DNA of 39,303 nt, from assembly GCA_903843965.1 (NCBI GenBank), contig CAIMRY010000001.1, positions 1 through 39,303 of the forward strand, written 5' to 3'. The notes under the pieces are model-generated. The model saw only the letters and a program-made list of their open reading frames with translations, was not told where the DNA came from and did no database searches. The stretch comes from an uncultured delta proteobacterium. GTDB lineage: Bacteria; Desulfobacterota; Desulfovibrionia; Desulfovibrionales; Desulfovibrionaceae. Positions 6,611 through 14,800 of this stretch are shown piece after piece. Position 1 is the first letter of the stretch. Each line of letters opens with the position of its first letter. Both the position numbers and the translations under genes were made by a program.

Positions 6611-8521
6611 ATGCTCTGCAACCCGCGCAACCTGAACTTCTACCTGATGTTCCTGGCCGACGCCCTGTGCTTTGCCGCAGCGCTCACCATCAGCTACCTG
6701 TTGCGCTTCGACTTCAACCTGTCCAACGCCTATGGCGTGCAGCTCGTGGGCCTGCTCAAGTACGACCTGCCGCTCAAGCTCGGCGTGTTCCTGCTGCTGG
6801 GGCTGTACCGGGGCATGTGGCGCTACACCAGCCTGGTGGATTTCTGGAAGCTGTTCGAGGCCGTGGTCCTGGCCTCGGCCCTGTTCGTGGCCCTGGTGGC
6901 CTTCCGCTTCGGCTTCACCGGGTTCTCGCGCAGCGTGCTGGCCATGGACGCCCTGCTCTGCCTGATGTTCACGGCGGGCCTGCGGCTTTCCATCCGCACC
7001 GTGTACGCCCGCACCGCAGCATGGAGCAGCGCGCGCAAGAACCCGCAGAGTCCGCCCCGGCGCATCCTGGTCATCGGCGCGGGCAACCTGGGCGAACGCC
7101 TGGTGCGCGAGATCACAAGCTCCCCGCAGCTGAACTACCATGTGGTGGGCTTTTTGGACGACGACCCGGCCAAGCGCGGCCGTTCCCTGCATGGCCGGGA
7201 GGTGCTGGGCGGCGTGGACGACCTGGAGCGCGTGGCCGAGGACCAGGGGGTGGAGGAGCTGTGCATCGCGGTGAGCAGCGCCAGCGCGGCCCAGATGCGG
7301 CGCATCGTGGAGCTGTGCAAGGCGTCAAACCTGCCGCAGCGCATCCTGCCCGCCACCAGCGAGCTTTTGGACGGCAAGGTGGCCCTGACCCTGCGGCCCG
7401 TGGACTACCTGGACCTGCTGGGCCGCCGCGAGGTGGCCCTGGACGAGGCGGGCATCAAGGCGACCATCACGGGCCGCGTGGTGCTGGTCACGGGCTGCGG
7501 CGGGTCCATCGGCGCGGAGCTGTGCCGCCAGGTGGTGCGCTTCAAGCCCGCGCGGCTGGTGCTGGTGGAGCTCTCCGAGTACAACCTCTACGCCATCGCC
7601 GGCGAGCTGTCCGCAGAGCTTCTGTTCACCGATTTCTCCTGCGTGCTGGGCAGCGTGGCCGACCTGCCCCTCATGCGCAGCGTCATGGCCGAGCACCGGC
7701 CCGAGCTGGTGCTGCACGCGGCGGCCTACAAGCACGTGCCCATGCTGGAGGAGAACCCCTGGTCCGCCGTGACCAACAACATCCTGGGCTCCCGCGCGGT
7801 GATGCAGGCGGCGGTGGAGCACGGGGTGAAGCGCTTCGTGGTCGTGTCCACGGACAAGGCCGTGCGGCCCACCAGCGTCATGGGCGCGAGCAAGCGCGTC
7901 ACCGAGCGGCTCATGGCCTGCTTCGCCGGGTCGGGCACGCGGTTCATGGCCGTGCGCTTCGGCAACGTGGTGGGCTCGTCGGGCTCGGTGGTGCCCTTGT
8001 TCCGGCGGCAGATTGAGCGCGGCGGGCCGGTCACCGTGACCCACCCGGAGATCACCCGCTATTTCATGAGCATCGCCGAGGCCTGCCAGCTCATTCTGCA
8101 GGCTGCGGCGCTGAGCCGCGGCAAAAGCCGGGGCGGCCACGGCGGGGAGATCTTCGTGCTGGACATGGGCGAGCCCGTGCGCATCGTGGACATGGCCCAG
8201 GACCTGATCCGGCTCTCGGGCAAGGAGCCCGGCGTGGATGTGGACATCGTGTTCACGGGGCTGCGGCCCGGCGAGAAGATTTTTGAGGAGCTTATAACCG
8301 AAGGCGAGGGCGTGGTGCGGACCGAGCACGAAAAGATCATGGTGCTGGGCGGCACCCTTGGCGTTGACCCGGCCGATGTGGCCTGCGTGCTGGAGGACAG
8401 CCTCGCGGAGCTTGCAGCGGCGGCCCAGGCCCAGGACGGCGAGGCCATCCGCGCGCTGCTCATGCGCCTTGTCCCGGAATACGCCCGACCGGAACGCAGC
8501 GGGCCGGGCGGTGGCCAGTGA
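6611..8521 (+). CDS. pglF: PglF-like membrane UDP-GlcNAc 4,6-dehydratase
   Basis: A 636-residue inner-membrane enzyme of the CapD/WbpM/PglF family. About four transmembrane helices occupy residues 5-135. A first Rossmann domain (VIGAGNLGERLV, then GFLDDDP) follows, and the catalytic SDR domain begins with VLVTGCGGSIG (291-301). The active-site segment is STDKAVRPTSVMGASKR with M424 and K428: Met stands where classical SDR enzymes have Tyr, as is normal for this family. The C-terminal GLRPGEKIFEEL is also diagnostic. It dehydrates UDP-GlcNAc to the 4-keto-6-deoxy sugar, step one of bacillosamine synthesis. The gene starts right after the pglE stop and overlaps the next gene by four bases, so translation is probably coupled along the operon. 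Confidence 0.9.
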   Translation: MLCNPRNLNFYLMFLADALCFAAALTISYLLRFDFNLSNAYGVQLVGLLKYDLPLKLGVFLLLGLYRGMWRYTSLVDFWKLFEAVVLASALFVALVAFRFGFTGFSRSVLAMDALLCLMFTAGLRLSIRTVYARTAAWSSARKNPQSPPRRILVIGAGNLGERLVREITSSPQLNYHVVGFLDDDPAKRGRSLHGREVLGGVDDLERVAEDQGVEELCIAVSSASAAQMRRIVELCKASNLPQRILPATSELLDGKVALTLRPVDYLDLLGRREVALDEAGIKATITGRVVLVTGCGGSIGAELCRQVVRFKPARLVLVELSEYNLYAIAGELSAELLFTDFSCVLGSVADLPLMRSVMAEHRPELVLHAAAYKHVPMLEENPWSAVTNNILGSRAVMQAAVEHGVKRFVVVSTDKAVRPTSVMGASKRVTERLMACFAGSGTRFMAVRFGNVVGSSGSVVPLFRRQIERGGPVTVTHPEITRYFMSIAEACQLILQAAALSRGKSRGGHGGEIFVLDMGEPVRIVDMAQDLIRLSGKEPGVDVDIVFTGLRPGEKIFEELITEGEGVVRTEHEKIMVLGGTLGVDPADVACVLEDSLAELAAAAQAQDGEAIRALLMRLVPEYARPERSGPGGGQ

Positions 8522-9474
8522 AGCGCATCCTGCTGCTTGTCTTCCAGGTGGGCATCGTCGCCGCCTGCGTGTTCTACGCCCTGAACTATCTGGACGTGTC
8601 CCGTGTTCTGGCGGTGCTGGCCCGCACCCCGGTGTGGAAGGTGGTCCTGGTGTTCCTGTTCCAGGCCTTCATCACGACCTTTGCCTCGGCCTTCCGGCTG
8701 TATTCCCTGTGCCGCCGGGAAACGCCCTACCTGACGGTCCTGCTGGCCCAGAGCCTGGGCCAGTTCCTGAACCTGCTTCTGCCCGCCAAGCTGGGCGAGG
8801 CCGCCAAGATGGCCTACCTCAAGCGCACGCAGTCCGGCGGGCTGGCCCAAATGACGGAGATCGTCTTCTGGGAGCGCTTCTCTGACCTCAATGTGCTGTT
8901 GTCCATGGCGCTCTTGTCCGGGGCGCTTCTGGGCAGCTCGGCTTTGTCCGCCCCGCTGGCGCTTATCGTCGGCGGGTTGTGGGGCGCGATCTTCGTGCTC
9001 AAGCTCTGGGGCGGCTTTGTGGAGGTTCTGCTGAAACTTTTGCCCTGGCCCCGGCTGGCGGGCTTTCTTATGGGGGTGGCCAGCGCCCTGCGCGAGCGGC
9101 TGTCTGTCGGCTTCACCCTGGGCCTGACCATCCTGACCCTGCCCCTGTGGCTGGGCGGCGTTGCCGTGCATGGGGCCATGCTGAACTGGGTGTTCGGGTT
9201 CGACCTGCCAGCGGTGCAGATTTTGGCCGTGTCCGTGGTCGGGCTGGCGGGCATGAGCGCCCCGGCCACGCCGGGCAGCGTGGGCGTGTATGAGGCGGCC
9301 ATGGTCGCCGTGCTCACGGCCTTTGGCCACCCGCGCGAGGAATCCCTTGCTGCGGCGCTGCTGCTGCACGCCATCATGCTGTTGCCGGTGGTTGTAAGCG
9401 GCCTGTGGGCCATGCTGAGCGTGGGCTTCCACACGGCCCTGCGCCTGAGCGAGCAGGCGGCGGCGGAGTCGTAG
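8518..9474 (+). CDS. UPF0104 / lysylphosphatidylglycerol-synthase-like integral membrane protein
   Basis: A 318-residue polytopic protein with about seven hydrophobic helices. The signature features of the LPG synthase transmembrane region (PF03706) are visible: SLGQFLNLLLPAKLGEAAKMAYLKR near residues 80-105 and SAPATPGSVGVYEAAM near residue 255. There is no soluble C-terminal aminoacyl-transferase domain, so it is not a full MprF. Relatives lie in glycosylation and lipid clusters (for example AglD-like proteins) and are suspected of moving or modifying lipid-linked sugars. The start is GTG at 8518, whose last two bases form the TGA of pglF (GTGA overlap), which argues for coupled expression with pglDEF. 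The exact function is unknown. Confidence 0.8.
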   Translation: MKRILLLVFQVGIVAACVFYALNYLDVSRVLAVLARTPVWKVVLVFLFQAFITTFASAFRLYSLCRRETPYLTVLLAQSLGQFLNLLLPAKLGEAAKMAYLKRTQSGGLAQMTEIVFWERFSDLNVLLSMALLSGALLGSSALSAPLALIVGGLWGAIFVLKLWGGFVEVLLKLLPWPRLAGFLMGVASALRERLSVGFTLGLTILTLPLWLGGVAVHGAMLNWVFGFDLPAVQILAVSVVGLAGMSAPATPGSVGVYEAAMVAVLTAFGHPREESLAAALLLHAIMLLPVVVSGLWAMLSVGFHTALRLSEQAAAES

Positions 9475-9577
9475 CCGGTCTCTGGGCATCCGGTCCGGGC
9501 AGTCGGCCTGGACGTGCCGGGCCGCGCATTCACGGTACGGCCCAACGGCACGACCGGGCGTTTCAGCCGGACAGCGC
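9475..9577. repeat. Degenerate CCGGGC-type short repeats after the pgl operon
   Basis: The spacer contains units similar to those at 5231-5340, such as CCGGTCCGGGCAGT, CCGGGCGTTTCAG and CCGGACAGCGCTG, at irregular 13-19 base spacing. They follow directly on the stop codon of the membrane protein gene. The remaining spacer to 9724 holds only the hairpin at 9601-9626. Confidence 0.4.
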
Positions 9578-9590
9578 TGCCCGTCTGCGT

Positions 9591-9626
9591 TCAAACGAAA
9601 GAGCCAGCGAGTTGCCTTGCTGGCTC
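9591..9626 (-). terminator. Probable terminator of tyrS
   Basis: GAGCCAGC (9601-9608) and GCTGGCTC (9619-9626) form a perfect 8-bp stem with a 10-base loop. Read on the minus strand the stem is followed by TTTCGTTTGA, a weak U tract. It lies about 100 bases downstream of the tyrS stop. Confidence 0.6.
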
Positions 9627-9724
9627 CACGAATGCAATGCGTACAGGAATCACAGGCCGCTCCACAGGGACACACCCGTGAGCCGGGGCGGCGTCGCGGT
9701 GGGCAACGCCGTGCAAGCCCACCG

Positions 9725-11011
9725 CTAGGCCAGCCGCACCAGCCCGTAGTTCTTCTTGCCCTTGCGCAGCACGGCAAAGGCCCCGCACGCTGTATCGCCC
9801 AGGAAATCGCCCTGGCCGAGCACGCGCGCGGCGTCCGCCACCTTGTCGTTGTTCAGGCTCACGGCCCCGGCCTGGATGTCCTTCCTGGCCTGGCCCTTGG
9901 ACGGGCTTAAGCCCAGGTCCACCAGCATTTGCGGCAGGTCGGGCAGGTCGGCTGGGGCGTAGTTCCGCGCGGGCGCGGCCTCCAGGGCCGCCTTGAGGGT
10001 GGCGTGGTCCAGCGCGCGCAGGTCGCCCTTGCCGAACAGGGCCTCTGTGGCGGCCAGCACCTTGTGCAGCTCCTCCGCGCCGTGGACCATGGTCGTGACC
10101 TGGGCGGCCAGGGCCTTTTGCGCCGCGCGCTCCTGCGGGGCCCGGGCCAGCTCCGCCTCCAGCGCGGCGATTTCGTCCTGCGGCAGAAAGGTGAAGTACT
10201 TGAGGAACTTGACCACATCCTGGTCGTCGGTGTTGATCCAGTACTGGTAGAAGGCGTAGGGGCTGGTCAGCGCCGTGCTCATGAAGATGGCGCCCTTTTC
10301 GCTCTTGCCGAACTTCTTGCCCGAGGCCGTGGTGATGAGCGGGAAGGTGAGGGCAAAGGCGTCGCCCGCCTGCTTCTTGCGGATCAGCTCCGTGCCGGCG
10401 GTGATGTTGCCCCACTGGTCGCCGCCGCCGATCTGCAGGCGGCAGCCGTGCTCGCGGCAGAGGTGGTAGAAATCATAGCCCTGCAAAATCATGTAGCTGA
10501 ATTCGGTGTAGGAGATGCCGGTCTCCTCACGCTCGATGCGGCCCTTGACCGAGTCCTTGGCCAGCATCCAGTTCACCGTGAAGTGCTTGCCCACGTCGCG
10601 CAAGAGCTCGATGGCGCTCATGTTCTTGACCCAGTCGTAGTTGTTCACCACCCAGGGCTTGGCCCCGGTGTTGCGCTCGAAAAAGTCCTCGACCTGGGCG
10701 CGGATGCGCATCGCCCGGGCGTTGAGGGCGGCCTCGTCGGAGAGTTCGCGCTCCTTGTCCTTGCCCGAGGGGTCGCCGATGAGGCCCGTGGCCCCGCCGA
10801 GCAGGAAGATGGGCCGGTGCCCGGCTTTCTGCATGCGCACCAGGGCCAGGAGCGGCACCAGGTTGCCGATGTGCAGGCTCTCGGCCGTGGGGTCGAAGCC
10901 GCAGTACATGGTCTGGCCGGGGGTTTCGAGATATTTGCGCAGGCCGGGTTCGTCGGAGGCCTGGTGCACCAGGCCGCGCCAGGAAAGTTCGTCGAAGATG
11001 TTCACAAGCAT
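9725..11011 (-). CDS. tyrS: Tyrosyl-tRNA synthetase
   Basis: 428 residues, standard for bacterial TyrRS, a class I synthetase that charges tRNA-Tyr in the cytoplasm. It shows the tyrosine-binding YCGFDPTAESLHIGNL with the HIGH-type HIGN at 47-50. The segments GATGLIGDPSGK and QIGGGDQWGNI follow, then the KMSKS-type loop KFGKS at 233-237. The last 70 residues form an S4 RNA-binding domain (KGQARKDIQAGAVSLNNDKV). The ATG at 11011 starts four bases after the stop of the YmdB-like gene, and its ribosome site TAGGAG overlaps that stop codon, so the two genes are translationally coupled. Upstream in-frame codons run into the neighbouring gene and are not used. Confidence 0.97.
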   Translation of the reverse strand: MLVNIFDELSWRGLVHQASDEPGLRKYLETPGQTMYCGFDPTAESLHIGNLVPLLALVRMQKAGHRPIFLLGGATGLIGDPSGKDKERELSDEAALNARAMRIRAQVEDFFERNTGAKPWVVNNYDWVKNMSAIELLRDVGKHFTVNWMLAKDSVKGRIEREETGISYTEFSYMILQGYDFYHLCREHGCRLQIGGGDQWGNITAGTELIRKKQAGDAFALTFPLITTASGKKFGKSEKGAIFMSTALTSPYAFYQYWINTDDQDVVKFLKYFTFLPQDEIAALEAELARAPQERAAQKALAAQVTTMVHGAEELHKVLAATEALFGKGDLRALDHATLKAALEAAPARNYAPADLPDLPQMLVDLGLSPSKGQARKDIQAGAVSLNNDKVADAARVLGQGDFLGDTACGAFAVLRKGKKNYGLVRLA

Positions 11012-11015
11012 GCTC

Positions 11016-11807
11016 CTAGGAAACAGTGAACCGCCAGACGCGGATCGCCAAGGCCTGGCCGGTGGTGTCGTCGATGTCGAGGATGGCCCCGGTGAGCGCC
11101 ACCGGGCCGTCGGCCACTTCAAACCGTTCCGGGGCCGCCGTCAAGAACTTCCGCAGGATGGGCTGGATGCTCATGCCCAGGCAAGAGTCTGTGGGGCCGC
11201 ACATACCGAGGTCGGTCATGAAGGCTGTGCCGTGCTTCAGCAGGCGCGCGTCGGCGGTCTGCACGTGGGTGTGGGTGCCCAGCACAGCGCTGATGCGCCC
11301 GTCCAGGTGCCAGCTTAAGGCTGCCTTCTCGCTGGTGGCCTCGGCGTGGAAGTCAAGGAGGCGGATCACCACGTCCGGGTGTTCGGCGTCGAGCTGGGCC
11401 AGGATCGCGTCCGCCGCGCGGAAAGGGCAGTCGATGGCCTGCATGTACGTGCGGCCCATGAGATTGATGAGCGCCACAGGCGGCAGGCCGGGCTTCCGTA
11501 CCACTGTCCAGCCGCGTCCGGGCAGGCCGGGCGGGTAGTTGGCCGGGCGGATGAGCCGGGGCTCGCGCTGCATGTACGAGGGCATGTCGCGGAATTTCCA
11601 GATGTGGTTGCCGGAACTGAGGCCGTCGAGTCCGGCGCTGAAGAGCTCGCCCGCGCCCTCGGCCGTGAGGCCCAGGCCGCCCGAGGCGTTTTCGGCGTTG
11701 GCCAGGACCAGGTCCAGGCCCTCGGCTTCGCGGATGCCTGGCAAATGCTTCTTGACCGCGCTGCGGCCAGGCCTGCCCATGATGTCGCCCAGGTAGAGGA
11801 TGCGCAT
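11016..11807 (-). CDS. ymdB: YmdB-family metallophosphoesterase (TIGR00282)
   Basis: 263 residues, matching the family length. The dimetal phosphoesterase motifs appear in order: MRILYLGDIMGRPG at the N-terminus, LANAENASGGLG, SGNHIWKF, LLDFHAEATSEK, GTHTHVQTAD and TDLGMCGP near residue 200. Characterised relatives in Bacillus hydrolyse 2',3'-cyclic AMP and affect biofilm choice and RNase Y activity. An rny gene is present in this window at 15795. The start at 11807 is fixed by the conserved first strand, since longer in-frame extensions lack homology. It is the first gene of a two-gene unit with tyrS and is divergent from kup across 185 bases. Confidence 0.92.
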   Translation of the reverse strand: MRILYLGDIMGRPGRSAVKKHLPGIREAEGLDLVLANAENASGGLGLTAEGAGELFSAGLDGLSSGNHIWKFRDMPSYMQREPRLIRPANYPPGLPGRGWTVVRKPGLPPVALINLMGRTYMQAIDCPFRAADAILAQLDAEHPDVVIRLLDFHAEATSEKAALSWHLDGRISAVLGTHTHVQTADARLLKHGTAFMTDLGMCGPTDSCLGMSIQPILRKFLTAAPERFEVADGPVALTGAILDIDDTTGQALAIRVWRFTVS

Positions 11808-11881
11808 GGGGGGTGTGTACCCGCATGTGCGCGGCCAGACAAGGGGGGGGAGAGGCGCGCGGGACGCCATGCCGAGGTTTC

Positions 11882-11909
11882 TTGATCTCTTGGTGAAAAC
11901 ATGTAGGCT
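11882..11909 (+). promoter_or_regulatory. Candidate kup promoter
   Basis: TTGATC (11882-11887) and TAGGCT (11904-11909) are spaced by 16 bases, about 85 bases before the kup start. The leader of roughly 75 bases is too short for a ydaO-type c-di-AMP riboswitch. This is motif matching only. Confidence 0.3.
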
Positions 11910-11992
11910 GGCGGAAAGACATGGCGAAATTTGGTGCGCACCCCCTGTGCCTGGCCCCCCTGGGCTGGCCAACCTCTTCAGGATGACTCCAC

Positions 11993-13864
11993 ATGGGCCA
12001 CAAGCATAAGAGCAGCACCCTGGTGCTGGCGTTCAGCGCGCTTGGCGTTGTTTTCGGCGACCTGGGCACCAGCCCGCTGTACACCCTGCGCGTCTGCCTC
12101 ACCGGCAACGCCTCCGTGCCGCCCACGCCGGACAATGTCCTGGGCCTGGTCTCGCTCATCTTCTGGTCGCTGACCCTGGTGGTCAGCATCAAGTACGCCC
12201 TGTTCATCCTCCTGGCCGACGACGAGGGCGAGGGCGGCATCTTCGCCATGATGGCCCTGCTGCACAAGAAGCTGGGCCCCGGCATGGGCCGCAACCTGAC
12301 CCTGCTCGGCTGCTTCGGTTCGGCCCTGCTCTATGGCGACGGGCTGATCACCCCGGTCATCTCCGTGCTCTCGGCGCTCGAAGGCCTGGAGGTGGCCACC
12401 AGCCAGGCCAAGCCCCTGGTGCTGCCGCTCACCTGCGCGGTGCTGACCGGGCTGTTCATGATCCAGAGCCGGGGCACGGGCAAGATCGGGAAGTTTTTCG
12501 GGCCGGTGATCCTGGTCTGGTTTGCGGCCATCGCGCTGCTTGGGCTCAGGTCCATCGCGCTGGAGCCAGCCGTTTTGTCCGCGCTGAACCCGGCCTATGC
12601 CGTGCGCTTTTTCGTGAACAACGGCTGGCACGGCTTCTTCGTGCTTGGCGCAGTGGTGCTCTGCATCACCGGGTGCGAGGCCCTGTACGCGGATATGGGC
12701 CATTTCGGGGCCAAGCCCATCCGCCTGGCCTGGTACGGCCTGGCCATGCCCGCTCTCTTGTGCAACTATTTCGGGCAGGCCGCGCTGATCCTGCGCGATC
12801 CCTCGGCCATCCACGATCCGTTCTACGCCCTGGTGCCGCAGCCGCTGCTCTACCCCATGGTGGCCCTGGCCACGGCGGCCACGATCATCGCCTCCCAGGC
12901 CATCATCTCCGGGGTCTTCTCCCTGACGCGGCAGGCCATGCACCTGGGCTACATGCCGCGCATGCGCATTCTGCACACCTCGGAAATGGCCGAGGGCCAG
13001 GTCTATATCCCGGTGATCAACTTCCTGATGCTGGCGGCGGCCCTGGCGCTGACCCTGGCCTTCCGGAAGTCGGAAAACCTGGCCGACGCGTATGGCATCG
13101 CGGTCACGGCGGACATGTCCATCACCAGCCTGTTCTTCTACATCACGACGCAGCGCATCTTCGAGTGGAAGATGTGGCGGGCCTTGCCTCTGGTGGGGCT
13201 GTTCTGGTGCCTGGACCTCACGTATTTCGGCTCGTGCATGATCAAGTTCCTGTCCGGCGGCTGGTTCCCGGTGCTCATCGCGGCCACCATCATGTTCCTC
13301 ATGATCACCTGGCGCGACGGCTGGAAGGCCCTTGGGGCGCGCATCGGCGAGCTCAAGCTGCGGCTGGACCAGTTCATGGAGCGCGTCTACATCAAGAAGC
13401 CCCTGCGCATTCCGGGCACGGCGGTGTATCTGTCCACCTTCCGCAACGAGGCCCCGCCCATGTTGCAATACCTCATGACCCAGACCAACACCCTGCATGA
13501 GAAGGTGGTGGTGCTTTCGGTGTACACCAAGGACGTGCCCGTGGTGCCCGAGGACGAGCGGGTGGAGATCCGCAGCATGGGCCAGGGCTTTCAGCGGGTC
13601 TTCGGCTACTTCGGGTTCATGGAGATGCCGGACATTCCGGAACTGCTCCGCACGGCCAGGGACAAGGGCCTGGACATCGATCCGGAGAACGTGAGTTACT
13701 TCCTGGGCCGCATTTCGTTGGTGCCGGCCAAGGAAAAGCGGGTGCTCGACCCGGTGCGCCGCTTCCTCTTCGGCTTCATGCAGCGAAACGCCGTGAGCCC
13801 GGTGGTGTATTACAACATCCCGCCGCAGAAGGTGCTGGAGCTGGGCGTGCAGATGGACTTCTAG
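11993..13864 (+). CDS. kup: KUP/HAK potassium uptake transporter
   Basis: 623 residues, the usual size for Kup. The protein begins with the family signature LAFSALGVVFGDLGTSPLYTL (residues 10-30). About twelve membrane helices follow, then a soluble C-terminal domain from about residue 460 beginning near PGTAVYLSTFRNEAPP. Further conserved stretches are DDEGEGGIFAMMALL, YGDGLITPVISVLSALEGL, ALYADMGHFG and IASQAIISGVFSLTRQAM. It imports potassium by proton symport through the inner membrane. An AGGAT ribosome site precedes the ATG. It is a single-gene unit, divergent from ymdB-tyrS and convergent with bfr. Confidence 0.97.
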   Translation: MGHKHKSSTLVLAFSALGVVFGDLGTSPLYTLRVCLTGNASVPPTPDNVLGLVSLIFWSLTLVVSIKYALFILLADDEGEGGIFAMMALLHKKLGPGMGRNLTLLGCFGSALLYGDGLITPVISVLSALEGLEVATSQAKPLVLPLTCAVLTGLFMIQSRGTGKIGKFFGPVILVWFAAIALLGLRSIALEPAVLSALNPAYAVRFFVNNGWHGFFVLGAVVLCITGCEALYADMGHFGAKPIRLAWYGLAMPALLCNYFGQAALILRDPSAIHDPFYALVPQPLLYPMVALATAATIIASQAIISGVFSLTRQAMHLGYMPRMRILHTSEMAEGQVYIPVINFLMLAAALALTLAFRKSENLADAYGIAVTADMSITSLFFYITTQRIFEWKMWRALPLVGLFWCLDLTYFGSCMIKFLSGGWFPVLIAATIMFLMITWRDGWKALGARIGELKLRLDQFMERVYIKKPLRIPGTAVYLSTFRNEAPPMLQYLMTQTNTLHEKVVVLSVYTKDVPVVPEDERVEIRSMGQGFQRVFGYFGFMEMPDIPELLRTARDKGLDIDPENVSYFLGRISLVPAKEKRVLDPVRRFLFGFMQRNAVSPVVYYNIPPQKVLELGVQMDF

Positions 13865-13935
13865 GGCCGGGAGCGACCGTAATCCATGAACGGGCCTCTG
13901 ATGGCCACCAGGGGGAGTTGCCCCCAGGACCCCCA

Positions 13936-13958
13936 CCAAAGGGCCTGAGGCCCTTTGG
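13936..13958. terminator. Ten-base-pair hairpin between kup and bfr
   Basis: CCAAAGGGCC (13936-13945) and GGCCCTTTGG (13949-13958) form a perfect stem around a TGA loop. It has no U tract on either strand. Its position between convergent genes suggests a transcription barrier or a dispersed palindromic repeat. Confidence 0.5.
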
Positions 13959-13964
13959 AATCCC

Positions 13965-14021
13965 CATTACGCTGAAAGGGCTGGGCCAGGCGAAGCATGG
14001 GCCAGCCCTTTCAGCGTAATG
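13965..14021. repeat. Perfect 24-bp inverted repeat
   Basis: The arm at 13965-13988 (CATTACGCTGAAAGGGCT then GGGCCA) is exactly complementary to 13998-14021, around a 9-base GGCGAAGCA loop. Together with the hairpin at 13936 and a smaller CCAGGG/CCCTGG palindrome at 14058-14075, it fills the spacer of convergent kup and bfr. The style is that of REP-like repeats of Desulfovibrio-type genomes. It may act as a bidirectional terminator. Confidence 0.8.
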
Positions 14022-14084
14022 AGGGGGTCCGGGGGGAATCATTCCACCCGGCGGGGTCCAGGGGCAGCGCCCTGGTCGTCGTCC

Positions 14085-14627
14085 TTACGCGCCGCCGCCG
14101 GGCTTCAAGGCGAAGCCCTTGGTGATGCCGCCAGTGGTCGAAGGCGTGCCTGCGATGCGCGAGAGGTAGGCGTCGCCCAGGGTCTTGATGTGCCCGGCGA
14201 CGTTGTCGAAGTGGTTGTAGTGGATCTGCTCCTCGTCGATGACGCTCTGGAACAGGTTCACGCTGATGTTGTCGCCGCATTCGCGGCAGGTCTGCAGGAA
14301 GAGGTTGTAGGTGTCGATGGTGGCGTCCTCGACCCCGGCATCGAAGACGAAGATCTTGCGCACGTCCTGGCCCTTGACCACCGTGCCCTCGCCCTGGGTC
14401 ACGGGCTCGCCGCCCAGCTCCTTGATGCGCTCGGCGAACATCTCGGCGTGGCGCATCTCGTCGATGGCGATGAGCTTCATGTTGGCGGCCATTTCGCCGA
14501 AGTCCATGTTGTCCAGGTTGTAGTGCTGGTTCATGTATTGGGTGATGGCGTAGAGCTCCATGGCCCGGGCCTTGTTCAGCACGTCCAGGACCTTGGCCTT
14601 GCGGTTTTCCCTGCTTTCAACTGCCAT
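14085..14627 (-). CDS. bfr: Bacterioferritin (Desulfovibrio type)
   Basis: A 180-residue four-helix-bundle iron-storage protein. All ferroxidase ligands are present: E24, E57, H60, E100, E133 and H136. M58, in IDEMRHAEMF, is the axial haem ligand position. The spacing is identical, offset by one, to my recollection of D. desulfuricans bacterioferritin, which carries iron-coproporphyrin III instead of haem b. Twenty-four subunits form a shell that oxidises and stores iron and protects anaerobes against oxygen. I chose the ATG at 14627 because GGAGGTG lies just upstream. The C-terminal tail after residue 160 (STTGGITKGFALKPGGGA) is disordered-looking. It is a single-gene unit read towards kup. 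Confidence 0.95.
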   Translation of the reverse strand: MAVESRENRKAKVLDVLNKARAMELYAITQYMNQHYNLDNMDFGEMAANMKLIAIDEMRHAEMFAERIKELGGEPVTQGEGTVVKGQDVRKIFVFDAGVEDATIDTYNLFLQTCRECGDNISVNLFQSVIDEEQIHYNHFDNVAGHIKTLGDAYLSRIAGTPSTTGGITKGFALKPGGGA

Positions 14628-14660
14628 GCGGCACCTCCGTCGGCGTTTTGGTTTTGGCTT

Positions 14661-14677
14661 GAGCCCTGGCAGGGCTC
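14661..14677. repeat. Small hairpin in the bfr leader
   Basis: GAGCCCT (14661-14667) and AGGGCTC (14671-14677) pair around GGC. It lies between the candidate bfr promoter and its ribosome site, and could affect messenger stability or translation. Confidence 0.4.
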
Positions 14678-14690
14678 TTCGCATGTAAAC

Positions 14691-14719
14691 TCAATAGGAG
14701 AATAACCCGGCGAGCGCAA
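14691..14719 (-). promoter_or_regulatory. Candidate sigma-70 promoter of bfr
   Basis: On the minus strand TTGCGC (14719-14714) and TATTGA (14696-14691) are 17 bases apart. Transcription would start near 14684, giving a leader of about 55 bases. No clear Fur or PerR operator is seen. Confidence 0.4.
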
Positions 14720-14800
14720 GGCATGTGCGGGGCAGGGGGCCTGCGGTTGGGCCAGCAGCGGGGAGGTTGCAATCTCGGAGGATGTGGTTATGATTTGCCC

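Noticed and set aside
11808-11992. c-di-AMP (ydaO) riboswitch before kup
   Set aside because: The leader after the likely promoter is only about 75 bases and shows none of the conserved elements.
11978-13939. 653-codon open frame on the minus strand over kup
   Set aside because: Shadow of the Kup gene, composed of His/Gln/Arg-rich nonsense typical of GC-rich antisense.
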